DNA of 64,000 nt from JABMQW01 sp964439935 (GTDB lineage: Bacteria; Fidelibacterota; Marinisomatia; Marinisomatales; TCS56): the NCBI GenBank assembly GCA_964439935.1, contig CAYTPW010000008.1:62001-126000 (forward strand). The letters are read 5' to 3'. Position numbers and translations under genes: made by a program. The notes beneath the pieces were generated by a model, which was given only the letters and a program-made list of their open reading frames with translations, had not been told where the DNA came from and ran no database searches. Every line of letters starts with the position of its first letter. Position 1 is the stretch's first letter. Of the stretch, positions 50,042-59,396 are shown piece by piece.

Positions 50042-52090
50042 ATGAGCACGAGTCATACCCACTCTCAATCAACTGTTATCCAAACTGGTGACAGTGTCAC
50101 AATTGTAGGTGGCGGACCTGCCGGTTCGTTTTTCGCGTGCTATCTTCTTCAGGAGAGCAAACGTCTCAATCGGCAGATAGATGTTGTTATCATTGAAAAG
50201 CATAAGCCAACTAACAATAGTAACGAAACTTATCAACTCGGTGGATGTAATTTTTGTGCGGGCGGGATATCACCGAGATTGAGTGGGATTCTTGATCAAA
50301 ATAATTTTGTTATCCCTGATGGGATCATCCAGGGACGCATCAATTATATTTGGGTCCATAGTCAGTGGAAAAATTTCAGGCTTCAAGTTCCCAAAGATCA
50401 GCAGATGTATTCGGTGTTCAGAGGTTCATTGCCTGCCGGAAGAGGTGATAAAGCTTTAGGCTTCGATGGATTTCTGCTGGGTGAGGCAATCAAGCAGGGT
50501 GCTCGCATCATGCAGGGTGATGTTCAGTCTCTTAACTATACAGCTACGGGAATGCCTAGTCTTACTGTGAAAGCACTTTCTGGCGAGGAAATAACGCTCG
50601 ATTCCAGTTTTGTGACAATCGCCACCGGAATTAATGCACATCGTGGTTTTGATTATCCCAAGGATACTCTGATACATTCAGTTAAACGGCTGAACCCCGC
50701 TTTCATTCAGAGCAAATCCCGGAGCGCTTTTATATTTGAGCTCGATGTTGGTGAGGAATATCTGAAGTATAATATGGATCGCGAGATACACTTCATCGAA
50801 TACGGTTCTAAACGCCTCGATCTTGAACATGTCGCGCTGCTTCCTAAAGGAAGATTCTTGAGTGTTGCCATGATCGGTAAAAGTATCGATCGAGCAACCC
50901 TGCCACAGGATAATCAGAAGATTATCCGGGAGTTTCTTCGGTTATCTCAGATCAGCCGGATATTGCCTGGCATTGAAAAAGTGAATACGGTCTGTGCCTG
51001 TTTCCCCAAAATGGCCGTGACTCCCGCCAGAGATCCCTTCGGAGACCGGTTCGCTATTATTGGTGATGCTGCCGGGGCACGATTGAACAAAGATGGACTT
51101 TTATCGGCTCATATGACAGCACATCGACTCGCGCAAACTATCCTCCATGAAGGGATTGACATTAAGAATCTGGCAACAGGTTACGGTAAAACAATCAAAT
51201 GGCTCGCGACAGATAATCGTTACGGACGAATTGTGTTTAGTGCAAGCCGGGCGGCATTTTCCTGGCCGGTTATCAGCCGCATCATATACCAATCGTTTGC
51301 CACCGAATTCAAGGTGCGCGATGAACACAAACGCCCATTGGGGGCTGTTCTGTGGAAGATTGCCAGCGGAACCGCCGACTATTACGATGTGCTTCGGGAG
51401 ATGATCAGCTTCAAAGTATTGCGATCAATTTTTATTGGACTGTATGTCACCCTCAGGAATGTGTTGGTTGAAATACTAATAGGATTAAAATGGGGGAAAG
51501 CTGGTAGGTACCCGACGTTGGTGATAAAGGAGAAGCGGCAGGCAGTCAAACAAGATCTGGTGCCGCATTTGGGAATTTCGGTTAATGAATCCTATGATTT
51601 TGAACGAATGTACGTGATCAAGATCAGAGGTTCGAAGCGTATGATCATTGAGGAATTGGCCAAATTCGGCGGTACTGAAGCGCGATTCCTAAACCTTCGA
51701 ATCATCAAAGTTCAACGAATCCGCGGAGTACCCAACCAGATCGGATCAGTGATCAGATACAGTATACCTTTTATAGGAATAAGAACGGAATTGCGTCTGC
51801 TAGAAAGAAGTGGTTTCAGGACCCTGCTTTATCGACTCGATGAAAGACTAACCGACAATGGAATCCTGGCATTTAGTGTTTCACCAACCAAAGATGGTAA
51901 TAACAAGCTGACCATTTATGCTGCTTTCGACTACAAACGCGGCAAAAGCCGTATCAGCCGGATTATTTGGCGGAGTGCCCGGGCTTTATTCCCAAAATTC
52001 GTGCATGATGTTGTGTGGAATCATGCACTGTGCACAATCAAGGAGGAAATCGAACAGCAAAAGCGCAGTTCATCTGGTTCACCCAAATAG
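50042..52090 (+). CDS. FAD-dependent oxidoreductase fused to an SRPBCC-like domain
   Basis: About 682 residues. TIVGGGPAGSFFACYLLQES (about 20-39) is the FAD fold, DVVIIEKHKP the second strand, and FAIIGDAAGARLNKDGLLSAHMTAHRLA (about 350) the geranylgeranyl-reductase-type flavin motif. GGCNFCAGGISPRL adds two cysteines near the FAD. After about residue 495 there is a different domain: YDFERMYVIKIRGSKRMIIEEL through WNHALCTIKEEIEQ, which resembles SRPBCC/START lipid-binding folds. The fusion suggests reduction of a bound isoprenoid or lipid. ATG at 50042 is chosen over a TTG at 49958. Its ribosome site is weak. Confidence 0.75.
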   Translation: MSTSHTHSQSTVIQTGDSVTIVGGGPAGSFFACYLLQESKRLNRQIDVVIIEKHKPTNNSNETYQLGGCNFCAGGISPRLSGILDQNNFVIPDGIIQGRINYIWVHSQWKNFRLQVPKDQQMYSVFRGSLPAGRGDKALGFDGFLLGEAIKQGARIMQGDVQSLNYTATGMPSLTVKALSGEEITLDSSFVTIATGINAHRGFDYPKDTLIHSVKRLNPAFIQSKSRSAFIFELDVGEEYLKYNMDREIHFIEYGSKRLDLEHVALLPKGRFLSVAMIGKSIDRATLPQDNQKIIREFLRLSQISRILPGIEKVNTVCACFPKMAVTPARDPFGDRFAIIGDAAGARLNKDGLLSAHMTAHRLAQTILHEGIDIKNLATGYGKTIKWLATDNRYGRIVFSASRAAFSWPVISRIIYQSFATEFKVRDEHKRPLGAVLWKIASGTADYYDVLREMISFKVLRSIFIGLYVTLRNVLVEILIGLKWGKAGRYPTLVIKEKRQAVKQDLVPHLGISVNESYDFERMYVIKIRGSKRMIIEELAKFGGTEARFLNLRIIKVQRIRGVPNQIGSVIRYSIPFIGIRTELRLLERSGFRTLLYRLDERLTDNGILAFSVSPTKDGNNKLTIYAAFDYKRGKSRISRIIWRSARALFPKFVHDVVWNHALCTIKEEIEQQKRSSSGSPK

Positions 52091-52247
52091 CGCTTCCTGG
52101 AATATAGCCAGCACACGTCTTGCCATTATTAATTAATACAGATTAACATATTCGTTCGTTATCCCAATTTGACTTATCCCACATATTATCTCAAGTTGGA
52201 GTGGCGGGGGAGGGTCAGCTGCAGGTTACAGCCGCGGTTAGTGCTAC

Positions 52248-52276
52248 AAAAAAAAGGGCAGCCATACGACTGCCCC
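52248..52276 (-). terminator. Rho-independent terminator of the giant secreted protein gene
   Basis: On the minus strand GGGGCAG-TCGTATGG-CTGCCC is followed by eight T. It starts about 25 bases after the stop at 52301. The stem is GC-rich with a clean T-run, a textbook intrinsic terminator. The intergenic bases toward 52091 hold nothing else. Confidence 0.85.
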
Positions 52277-52300
52277 TTTATTACGATCGATTGGATTATG

Positions 52301-55300
52301 CTATTTGATCAAGATTATTTTTCTGGTGTCAACAAATTCAGCCGACTGCATTACAGCCAGGTAAACACCGGAGCTTAAATGTCCTGCTTCAAAGATCACC
52401 TGATGATAACCGGATTCCTGGATTTCATTGACCAGATTGGCCACTTCCTGTCCAAGGAGATTGTAAATCTTCAATGAGACCATCCCATCATTTGGTATGG
52501 CATAACTGATAGTAGTGCTGGGGTTGAACGGATTAGGATAATTCTGTTCCAGCACATACTCCTCAGGCAACCATTCAAAGGATGGTTTGCTCCAGGCTAC
52601 CTGTTTGGCTAAACCGCTGTCGTAGATATTGAAGTAGCTATCCAGAGTAACATCACTCTGCTGATCCACTTTTACATCCCAGGCGTATAGAGCACCGGTA
52701 AAATCAACATTCTTATGCAATTCGATCTTATGATCAGGTGCATAGAAATTGGCGAAAACCATACTCTGCTGCTCGACCTTGACCACCTTTCGGGGATGCC
52801 CGTCGCTATGGCCATCACCATGGTTGTGGCCGTGGCCCGGTTCATCACAGTACCAGCCATAATAATCGTCGTCATCATCATCGTCATCATCATTTCCATG
52901 TAATCCGCTCACATAAAAGATGATATCAGAGGCATCGATAAAAGCATTGTTGCTGGGACCGATATAGGTCTGTTTTCCATTTTCGACTTTTTCTTTGACC
53001 CGTATCTCAGCGGCATCATCGAAGTTCAGTTCAGCCCGCTTATCCAGCTTGATGGATTTAACATTGTAGACACCACCGTTGAGAGTCAGTTCTCCGCCTT
53101 TTTTGACCTTGATTTTCCCATAGTCACCAGGTGCTAACGACAGACTCTGATTCTTATTGACGGTTATATTATCTGTTCCAGCCGGGGCTGATTTGAATGG
53201 CGGAAGAGTAGTGAACAGTGGAACATCAATTGGACTGTATTCGTCACCATAGATATCTCCACGATTGTTATCCAGGAAATTGTAATACACATCACTGTTG
53301 ATTACTGTGTTTCTCTGGAGGCTGATACAATTGGCGTGAACCTGATAACCACCTGCGATTTCTACGTCACGGTCAATCCTTAGATTGCCGGCAAAACTAC
53401 AGTTGAATCCGTAACCACCGCCATGGTCGCCGCCACCGTGATCGCTTCCACCATGTCCACCACCACCGTGATCATTACCGTCATTGTCATCTTGATTATA
53501 ATCGCAATATATGCTCAAACCATTGACCAGGATATTGCCGGAGAAGACTTGAGTTCTTTTTTTCAATTCAGCCTGCCTGATTCCAAATACAACCGCATCG
53601 GCCAAAACCGGCGTAACATCGACTGTTACCGCAATTTCATGGGTAACACTGGCACCCCAGTGATCAGTGGCCGTTAACTCAATGATAGTTACACCAAGAT
53701 CAAGGGCGCTCACGTTGATTAATGAGCCGCTCAATGCGACACTTGCAGCTGAACCGTTTGAATTGGTGAAACTATAAGTTAGCACATCATAGATATCCAC
53801 GTCGGTAAAGACTGCAGCCAGGTCGAACTCGGTGCTCAGGAATTCATCCCCGAACGACAATTGAAAATCGCTGATCGCATTTACAACCGTCGGAGCTGTG
53901 TTAAATACTTCAACTATCCGATCTATTGAACTGAAATTTCCACCTGCATCTGTGGCGGTGTAGGTCAGGGTATCTGATCCCGGAGCGTTAATATTAACCG
54001 TGCCGGTTACTTCCACAGTTACCGCTGAGCCACAGGCATCTACTGTTTCATATCCAGCTTCAGTATAGGTCAGGTAAAGACCGAGGTTCATGGGATTATC
54101 ACCCAGCAGTGTAATGACAGGAGGTTCTGTATCAAATGCTACCGTTACAAGTACTTCATCACTGGAAGAATCGAATCCATCGCTTACCGTTAGTGCGTAG
54201 GTATAGCTACCTTCAACCAGACTGGCTGTGAAAGATGCGGTAGTACTAACTTCTGAGCCATTCAGGCTCCAGCTGTATGTCAGAGCATCACCGTCAGAAT
54301 CACTGGAAGCTGAACCGTTCAGCGTGACATCAACACTGCCAATCACACATTCAATGGTTTGATCGTCTCCAGCTGCTGCTACTGGCGCAGTATTGATGAC
54401 CGTAACAACACGTTCAACGATCGTTTCGTTACCAGCAGAATCTGTGGCAGTGTAGGTCAAAGTATAGGCGGCGGGGATTTCTACATTCACCGTTCCGCTC
54501 ACTTCAACAATTACCGTTGAGCTACAAGCATCTGATGTTTCATATCCAGCCTCATCATAGGCATTATGAATATTCAGGTTTAAAGGATTGTCACCAAGCA
54601 GTGTTAGCGTTGGAGGCTCAGTGTCCGCTACAATGGATATGGCAACCTCATCCGAGTTAGTTTCGCCGTTTCCATCATCTACGGTCAGGGTGTAGGTATA
54701 GCTCCCGGCAGCCAGACTGGTTGTAAAAGCTGCTGCGGTACTTACTTCAGAGCCAGCCAATTTCCAGCTGTATGTCAAAGCATCGCCGTCGGGATCCGAT
54801 GAAGCAGAGCCGTCCAAGGTAACTTCCTGCGAGCCAACAACACAAGTGAATGACTGGTCATCGCCTGCAACAGCTACAGGTGCTGCATTAACCGGAGGCG
54901 TAACATTATCAAAATCATCTTCAATTTCTGTCGGGGTAAAGGCATGGTTGTACAGGCGAACATCATCTATTGAGCCCACCCAGTTTTCTATACCGTCATT
55001 CCGACCACCAATTCGCAGAGAACCTGCGTTGTCAACATTACCCTGATAAGCGGTTGGATCGAATGTGTATGTCTGTGTTCCATCTACTGTGATATATCCG
55101 CCTGTTGGGTTATCACGATCAATGGTGAAAACGATATGGTGCCACTGGTTATCAGCAATATTTATGGGAGATATCCAGTTGGTGTAACTGTTCCCGACAT
55201 TTATCTGAGCACCTACAAAACCATCATTTATTGTGTAAACAACATAGCCTCTCCAGCCATCGTTGGGATCGCGTTTGTCTAACAGTGTTTCAATACCACT

Positions 55301-58300
55301 AGCTCCAGAGAGTTTAGCCCACATAACAATAGCCAGATCCCCGCTACCAATATCTAGAGTAGGATTATCTGGAATTTCCATCCAGTTAGAGCCGGTAAAT
55401 TCGAAACCCTGACCATCAGCACCTATTCCATAAGTAACCGCACCACTTCCCGCTGAAGAAACATCGTTATTGTTCAATGTTTCATCAACACCATTTCCTT
55501 CCGCTTTCCAATAGGCGATCAAAGGATCGATAATAGAGATCACGATATCATCGCTGTCCGTTCCGCCATTTCCATCATCGACTGTTAAGGTGAAGGTGTG
55601 AACGCCAATTCCAAGAGTCGTTTGGAATGATTCATCCTGGGATTCTTCTACTCCGTTTAACATCCAGCTGTAAGATAGGTTATCACCATCACCATCAGAT
55701 GAACCGGCACCAGACAATGAAACAGTTTCGCTGCCCGTGAGGCTTTCTATCAACTGGTCTTCGCCAGCGTCTGCTATTGGGGCTTCGTTTTCAAGCCCAA
55801 CAGTCTGTCCATTCAAGACAACCAGTGCCACATGCAGGTTGTTTCCAGTCGGACAATCATCAACCTGTGTAACCACAACGCGGTTTTCACCTTCTGCAAC
55901 ATAGGATGCCAGGTTCGCGGTTCCTGTGCCTCCAAGGAATACATAGCTACCTGCTATTACAAGACCACCAGGGTAGTCCGCATTGAAAATTGTAACACGT
56001 CCACCATCATCAATTCCTGAAAATTCAATAGTGAATTGTGTAATACTTGCACCAATGGGCACGTTTACAAAGGTCTGGAAATATGTATAGTCCACGGCCT
56101 CTAGGCAGTAGCCTGGAAGTATGGATGTTTCTGAAAACCCAACAACATTGGGATCTGGAGCAGGTTCCCAGTTAGAATCAGATGTCAAGGGGACAGAAGC
56201 ATTGGCATAGGCCCCAAGTTCTCCGTGGCTTGACAGCGGGCTATCAAGCAGGGACCAGCCCTGACCACGGTTCATTTGCCACGGGGTTCTGACTATATCA
56301 GCCTGGGGCAAACCGCTTACCACAGAAACAGAAACTGTATCTGTGGCTGAATCTGTACCATCGCTAACTGTCAGAGCAATACCATGATAACCCCAACCAA
56401 GTGCAACAGTTGGAGATACACCTGTTGCGGTACCAAATGCACCATCCCAGGTATATGTCAAAGGATCGCCATCAGCGTCAGAGGAGCTTGAACCATCAAG
56501 TGTTACAGCTACTGTTCCACTCTGAATAGTGAAGTCCTGATCTGCACCGGCATCTGCTACTGGCAGTGTGTTGGGTGGGGCTGGACACCAGGGAGCGCTA
56601 GTGACAGTTTGAGAACCACTGATGGTGGCGGTACTTACATCTCCACTTACTTCGTTAGTAATGTCAAAGAAAGAGTTGTCCTGTATCTGGGCATTATTGG
56701 CATACTGGATATGAATACCTGTTCCGGCATTAGCAAAACTGCTGTTGCGGACAGTGTGTCCTGATCCTCGATTAAGGTTTACGCCAAGGTCACCGCAGGT
56801 TTCCAGGCTGTCAACAACGATGTTGGAAGTATTCCAGCCCACATAAACACCTGTTCCGCCATCACCAACGATGTTCAGGTTTTCGATAGTTGTATTAGCG
56901 GAATATTCAATGCTGAAGGCGGTAGCAGCATCAGCCAAATCCCAAATGTTTGTACTTAAATCATAGGTTTTGTTACTTGCGCTGCGCAGATAGATCCCGT
57001 GGCCCGAGCCGGTAAAATCGTTACCGGAAATCTGATTTGGCCCTCCGAAGCTGGCAATCGCCCAACTGGCAGAACCGGTGAAATCATTATCAGTGATCGT
57101 CCAGCTCACATTATTACAATTATGGGCGTTGGAGCTGATCCCAGATCCGTTATTACTCAGATCATTCCCATGGATAACATTTTGGTGGTTGGTTCCCTGA
57201 GTGTAAATACCAGTACTGAAACCACTCAAGATGTTATTTGAGAAGGTAGAATAATGAACTGTATTTAATGATAACCCTTGTTTAGTTGATATATCAACAC
57301 CAGCAGCGTATAGAGCGGGGAAGTCCCAGCCATCGATATTAATATAAAATGAGTTACTAAATGATAGTATCAGCCCGGTATGATCTCCGAATGTGTTCTT
57401 GTTAGGACCGGTTGAACCCTGCCAGGTCATTACGAATGGATTGCTGGCGCCGGGGTTATGGCCGTCCAGGGCTAATGCATAGGCAGCACCGGTGAAGTCA
57501 TTGCCGTCCAGTTCAGCCAGTGTGCCGCGGAACTGCATGGCCCAGCCGGCTGTGCCGGTGAAATCATTATTGGTAACGGTCCAGTGCAGGTTGTTGCCAT
57601 AATGATGGGAGGCAATACCAGTATTAGTGCCGCTGAAGTCGTTATTGTTAACCGTGTCACGCTGTCCGGCACCGGAGGTATAAATACCTGTTCCGAAGCC
57701 GCTGAAATCATTATTGGCAAAATTGGAGTAGTGAACAGTATTGAGGTTCAGTCCCTGTTTAGTGGCGATATCTACGCTGGAGTCCCAGAGCGTGGTGAAG
57801 TCCCAGCCGCTGATATCAATATAAAATGAATTGGCCAATTGGATAACGGCCTGGGTATGACCACCAAAGGTGTTCTTGTTAGGACCGGTTGAACCCTGCC
57901 AGGTCATTACGAATGGATTGCTGGCGCCGGGGTTATGGCCGTCCAGGGCTAATGCATAGGCAGCACCGGTGAAGTCATTGCCGTCCAGTTCAGCCAGTGT
58001 GCCGCGGAACTGCATGGCCCAGCCGGCTGTGCCGGTGAAATCATTATTGGTAACGGTCCAGTGCAGGTTGTTGCCATAATGATGGGAGGCAATACCAGTA
58101 TTAGTGCCGCTGAAGTCGTTATTGTTAACCGTATTGTTCGATCCTGCCCCAGCGGTGTAAATACCTATATTAAGACCGGAGAAGGAAGTATTCTGGACAG
58201 TTGAGTTGCTGGAGTTATTAAGCGAAACACCAGTGCCCTGGCCAGCAGCAGAACTGATAACCGTAACATTCTGGATTGTGACGCCATGATAATTGGCGAC

Positions 58301-58546
58301 ATCAACACCAGTGTTATTTCCGTTAACTGTAATAGTGAAACCGGCACCGTCAATGGTAATATTACTTGCACCCACTCTGAGGGCCGGACCGCTATAACCA
58401 GACGCATCCAGGTCAGCTGTTAGGGTAAGATCGGTGGTGATAACATCACCCGGGTTAACCTGGGCCTGACTTATGGTTGGGATTAAAACAAGCAGCAATG
58501 TTGTTACTAGATAACTACAAAGTTTGGTATTATTTTTCAATTTCAT
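52301..58546 (-). CDS. Giant secreted multidomain protein with type IX-like sorting tail
   Basis: 2081 residues. Signal peptide (1-28). Residues about 40-660 are right-handed beta-helix repeats (NosD type: NNSSNSTVQNTSFSGLNIGIY; repeated NNDFSGTNTGIASHHYG). Then PKD-like domains (DADGDPLTYTWDGAFG, DGDGDNLSYSWMLNG, DPDGDALTYSWKLAG and DSDGDALTYSWSLNG), a LamG-like domain around 1010-1190 (DIGSGDLAIVMWAKLSG), two bacterial Ig-like/DUF5011 domains with LTYTATDSAGN, a cadherin-like part, and a region rich in Gly, His and Asp (GGGGHGGSDHGGGDH and a run of nine Asp). The last 80 residues are the sorting tail, with YPNPFNPSTTISYAIP and LGQEVANLVNE. It likely binds surfaces or calcium outside the cell. 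Confidence 0.9.
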   Translation of the reverse strand: MKLKNNTKLCSYLVTTLLLVLIPTISQAQVNPGDVITTDLTLTADLDASGYSGPALRVGASNITIDGAGFTITVNGNNTGVDVANYHGVTIQNVTVISSAAGQGTGVSLNNSSNSTVQNTSFSGLNIGIYTAGAGSNNTVNNNDFSGTNTGIASHHYGNNLHWTVTNNDFTGTAGWAMQFRGTLAELDGNDFTGAAYALALDGHNPGASNPFVMTWQGSTGPNKNTFGGHTQAVIQLANSFYIDISGWDFTTLWDSSVDIATKQGLNLNTVHYSNFANNDFSGFGTGIYTSGAGQRDTVNNNDFSGTNTGIASHHYGNNLHWTVTNNDFTGTAGWAMQFRGTLAELDGNDFTGAAYALALDGHNPGASNPFVMTWQGSTGPNKNTFGDHTGLILSFSNSFYINIDGWDFPALYAAGVDISTKQGLSLNTVHYSTFSNNILSGFSTGIYTQGTNHQNVIHGNDLSNNGSGISSNAHNCNNVSWTITDNDFTGSASWAIASFGGPNQISGNDFTGSGHGIYLRSASNKTYDLSTNIWDLADAATAFSIEYSANTTIENLNIVGDGGTGVYVGWNTSNIVVDSLETCGDLGVNLNRGSGHTVRNSSFANAGTGIHIQYANNAQIQDNSFFDITNEVSGDVSTATISGSQTVTSAPWCPAPPNTLPVADAGADQDFTIQSGTVAVTLDGSSSSDADGDPLTYTWDGAFGTATGVSPTVALGWGYHGIALTVSDGTDSATDTVSVSVVSGLPQADIVRTPWQMNRGQGWSLLDSPLSSHGELGAYANASVPLTSDSNWEPAPDPNVVGFSETSILPGYCLEAVDYTYFQTFVNVPIGASITQFTIEFSGIDDGGRVTIFNADYPGGLVIAGSYVFLGGTGTANLASYVAEGENRVVVTQVDDCPTGNNLHVALVVLNGQTVGLENEAPIADAGEDQLIESLTGSETVSLSGAGSSDGDGDNLSYSWMLNGVEESQDESFQTTLGIGVHTFTLTVDDGNGGTDSDDIVISIIDPLIAYWKAEGNGVDETLNNNDVSSAGSGAVTYGIGADGQGFEFTGSNWMEIPDNPTLDIGSGDLAIVMWAKLSGASGIETLLDKRDPNDGWRGYVVYTINDGFVGAQINVGNSYTNWISPINIADNQWHHIVFTIDRDNPTGGYITVDGTQTYTFDPTAYQGNVDNAGSLRIGGRNDGIENWVGSIDDVRLYNHAFTPTEIEDDFDNVTPPVNAAPVAVAGDDQSFTCVVGSQEVTLDGSASSDPDGDALTYSWKLAGSEVSTAAAFTTSLAAGSYTYTLTVDDGNGETNSDEVAISIVADTEPPTLTLLGDNPLNLNIHNAYDEAGYETSDACSSTVIVEVSGTVNVEIPAAYTLTYTATDSAGNETIVERVVTVINTAPVAAAGDDQTIECVIGSVDVTLNGSASSDSDGDALTYSWSLNGSEVSTTASFTASLVEGSYTYALTVSDGFDSSSDEVLVTVAFDTEPPVITLLGDNPMNLGLYLTYTEAGYETVDACGSAVTVEVTGTVNINAPGSDTLTYTATDAGGNFSSIDRIVEVFNTAPTVVNAISDFQLSFGDEFLSTEFDLAAVFTDVDIYDVLTYSFTNSNGSAASVALSGSLINVSALDLGVTIIELTATDHWGASVTHEIAVTVDVTPVLADAVVFGIRQAELKKRTQVFSGNILVNGLSIYCDYNQDDNDGNDHGGGGHGGSDHGGGDHGGGYGFNCSFAGNLRIDRDVEIAGGYQVHANCISLQRNTVINSDVYYNFLDNNRGDIYGDEYSPIDVPLFTTLPPFKSAPAGTDNITVNKNQSLSLAPGDYGKIKVKKGGELTLNGGVYNVKSIKLDKRAELNFDDAAEIRVKEKVENGKQTYIGPSNNAFIDASDIIFYVSGLHGNDDDDDDDDDYYGWYCDEPGHGHNHGDGHSDGHPRKVVKVEQQSMVFANFYAPDHKIELHKNVDFTGALYAWDVKVDQQSDVTLDSYFNIYDSGLAKQVAWSKPSFEWLPEEYVLEQNYPNPFNPSTTISYAIPNDGMVSLKIYNLLGQEVANLVNEIQESGYHQVIFEAGHLSSGVYLAVMQSAEFVDTRKIILIK
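57393..57655. repeat. Direct repeat copy 1 inside the giant protein gene
   Basis: A 263-base block that appears identical, as far as I compared it, to 57870-58132, 477 bases (159 codons) apart. It encodes the NNDFSGTNTGIAS ... TGPNKNTFG part of the beta-helix. Confidence 0.85.
57870..58132. repeat. Direct repeat copy 2 inside the giant protein gene
   Basis: Partner of 57393-57655. The flanks diverge (for example GTCACGCTG after copy 1 versus ATTGTTCGA after copy 2), so the block looks freshly duplicated or kept alike by gene conversion. In-frame spacing keeps the reading frame. Confidence 0.85.
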
Positions 58547-58979
58547 GTTGTACTCCTACTACTCATTGTTGATTTCTTGTACGATATTGAGACTAAATCT
58601 CATTAACAGTATAGGTCTATTACCGAATGTAAGTCAAGTGTTATGTTGAACTATAACAACAATATAAGAAGATAACAATCTCCTCTTTTCGTGTTTTACT
58701 CACTATGGCAGATGGCTTTTTCATCTTCTACTATTCCCTCCAATAGTTACTAATATAGAATTGCATTTATTTCTTCTCATCCTGCTTTTTAAAAATGAAT
58801 TGTTTTAATATCTTTAACTGGGTTTGAGCCTTTTTTATGATACTTGGATTAGGTTGATCAATCGTAGAATTAGTTTCAACCTGTTTTCCATCGTGAATAT
58901 TGGGTGTTAATGATCGGGATTTAGAACCGAGGTTCCCTGCATCAACGATATCTTCCCTCTTCTCATTTTCTATACCAGC
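58547..58979. other. AT-rich upstream region of the giant protein gene
   Basis: No gene on the plus strand. A minus-strand frame (58767-59075) starts inside the duplicated element downstream but reads as low-complexity, charged sequence and has no ribosome site. The start at 58546 has GTAGGAGTA before the ATG. Confidence 0.5.
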
Positions 58980-59093
58980 CATATGTCGCGTGTTACTTTT
59001 CATGTGGTCAGAAATTATTGCGAAATCAACAAAAGGAGACCATATGAAAACCACTATTGACCTTATGAAAACCACTATACTTTATGTAATTAT
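58980..59093 (+). repeat. Duplicated leader plus short ORF, copy A
   Basis: CATATGTCGCGTG ... GTCAGAAATTATTGCGAAATC ... AAAAGGAGACCATATG. Behind the strong AAGGAG lies a 17-codon frame, MKTTIDLMKTTILYVIM, ending TGA at 59097. The block is repeated 141-142 bases downstream with scattered changes. The ORF is hydrophobic and may be a small peptide; this is not proven. Confidence 0.6.
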
Positions 59094-59120
59094 GTGATTG
59101 TGATCGCACTCTATAAGACC

Positions 59121-59235
59121 CATATGTCGAGCATTTCCTCATCATGCGGGCAGAAATTGTTGTGAAATCAACAATAGGAGACTTAATGAATACCACTATT
59201 GACCTTGTGAAAAACACTATACTTTTTAAATACGC
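59121..59235 (+). repeat. Duplicated leader plus short ORF, copy B
   Basis: CATATGTCGAGCATT ... GGCAGAAATTGTTGTGAAATC ... ATAGGAGACTTAATG. The frame from 59186 begins MNTTIDLVKNTIL, like copy A, then reads on for 67 codons to 59389. Differences between copies change amino acids as often as not, so selection on the peptide cannot be claimed. Confidence 0.6.
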
Positions 59236-59396
59236 GATGGGGAGCACGTTTTCCCAAGAAATGGGAATTATATTAATTAAAAAATATATATTAGTGCGTT
59301 GGGGTGTTAATCTGCCGGGGAATCAGGGTGTTAAAATTATAGTACTAAATTCCAAACATTTGGAGCTGACTACAAACCTTAACTTCTAGAAACTAA

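Noticed and set aside
52863..52893. Microsatellite of GTC/ATC repeats
   Set aside because: It is the Asp-run codons of the giant protein gene, not a separate non-coding element; phase variation by slippage would need a change of three, which keeps the frame.
58767..59075. 102-residue minus-strand frame upstream of the giant protein gene
   Set aside because: Hydrophobic start comes from the duplicated element read backwards, the rest is low-complexity; no ribosome site.
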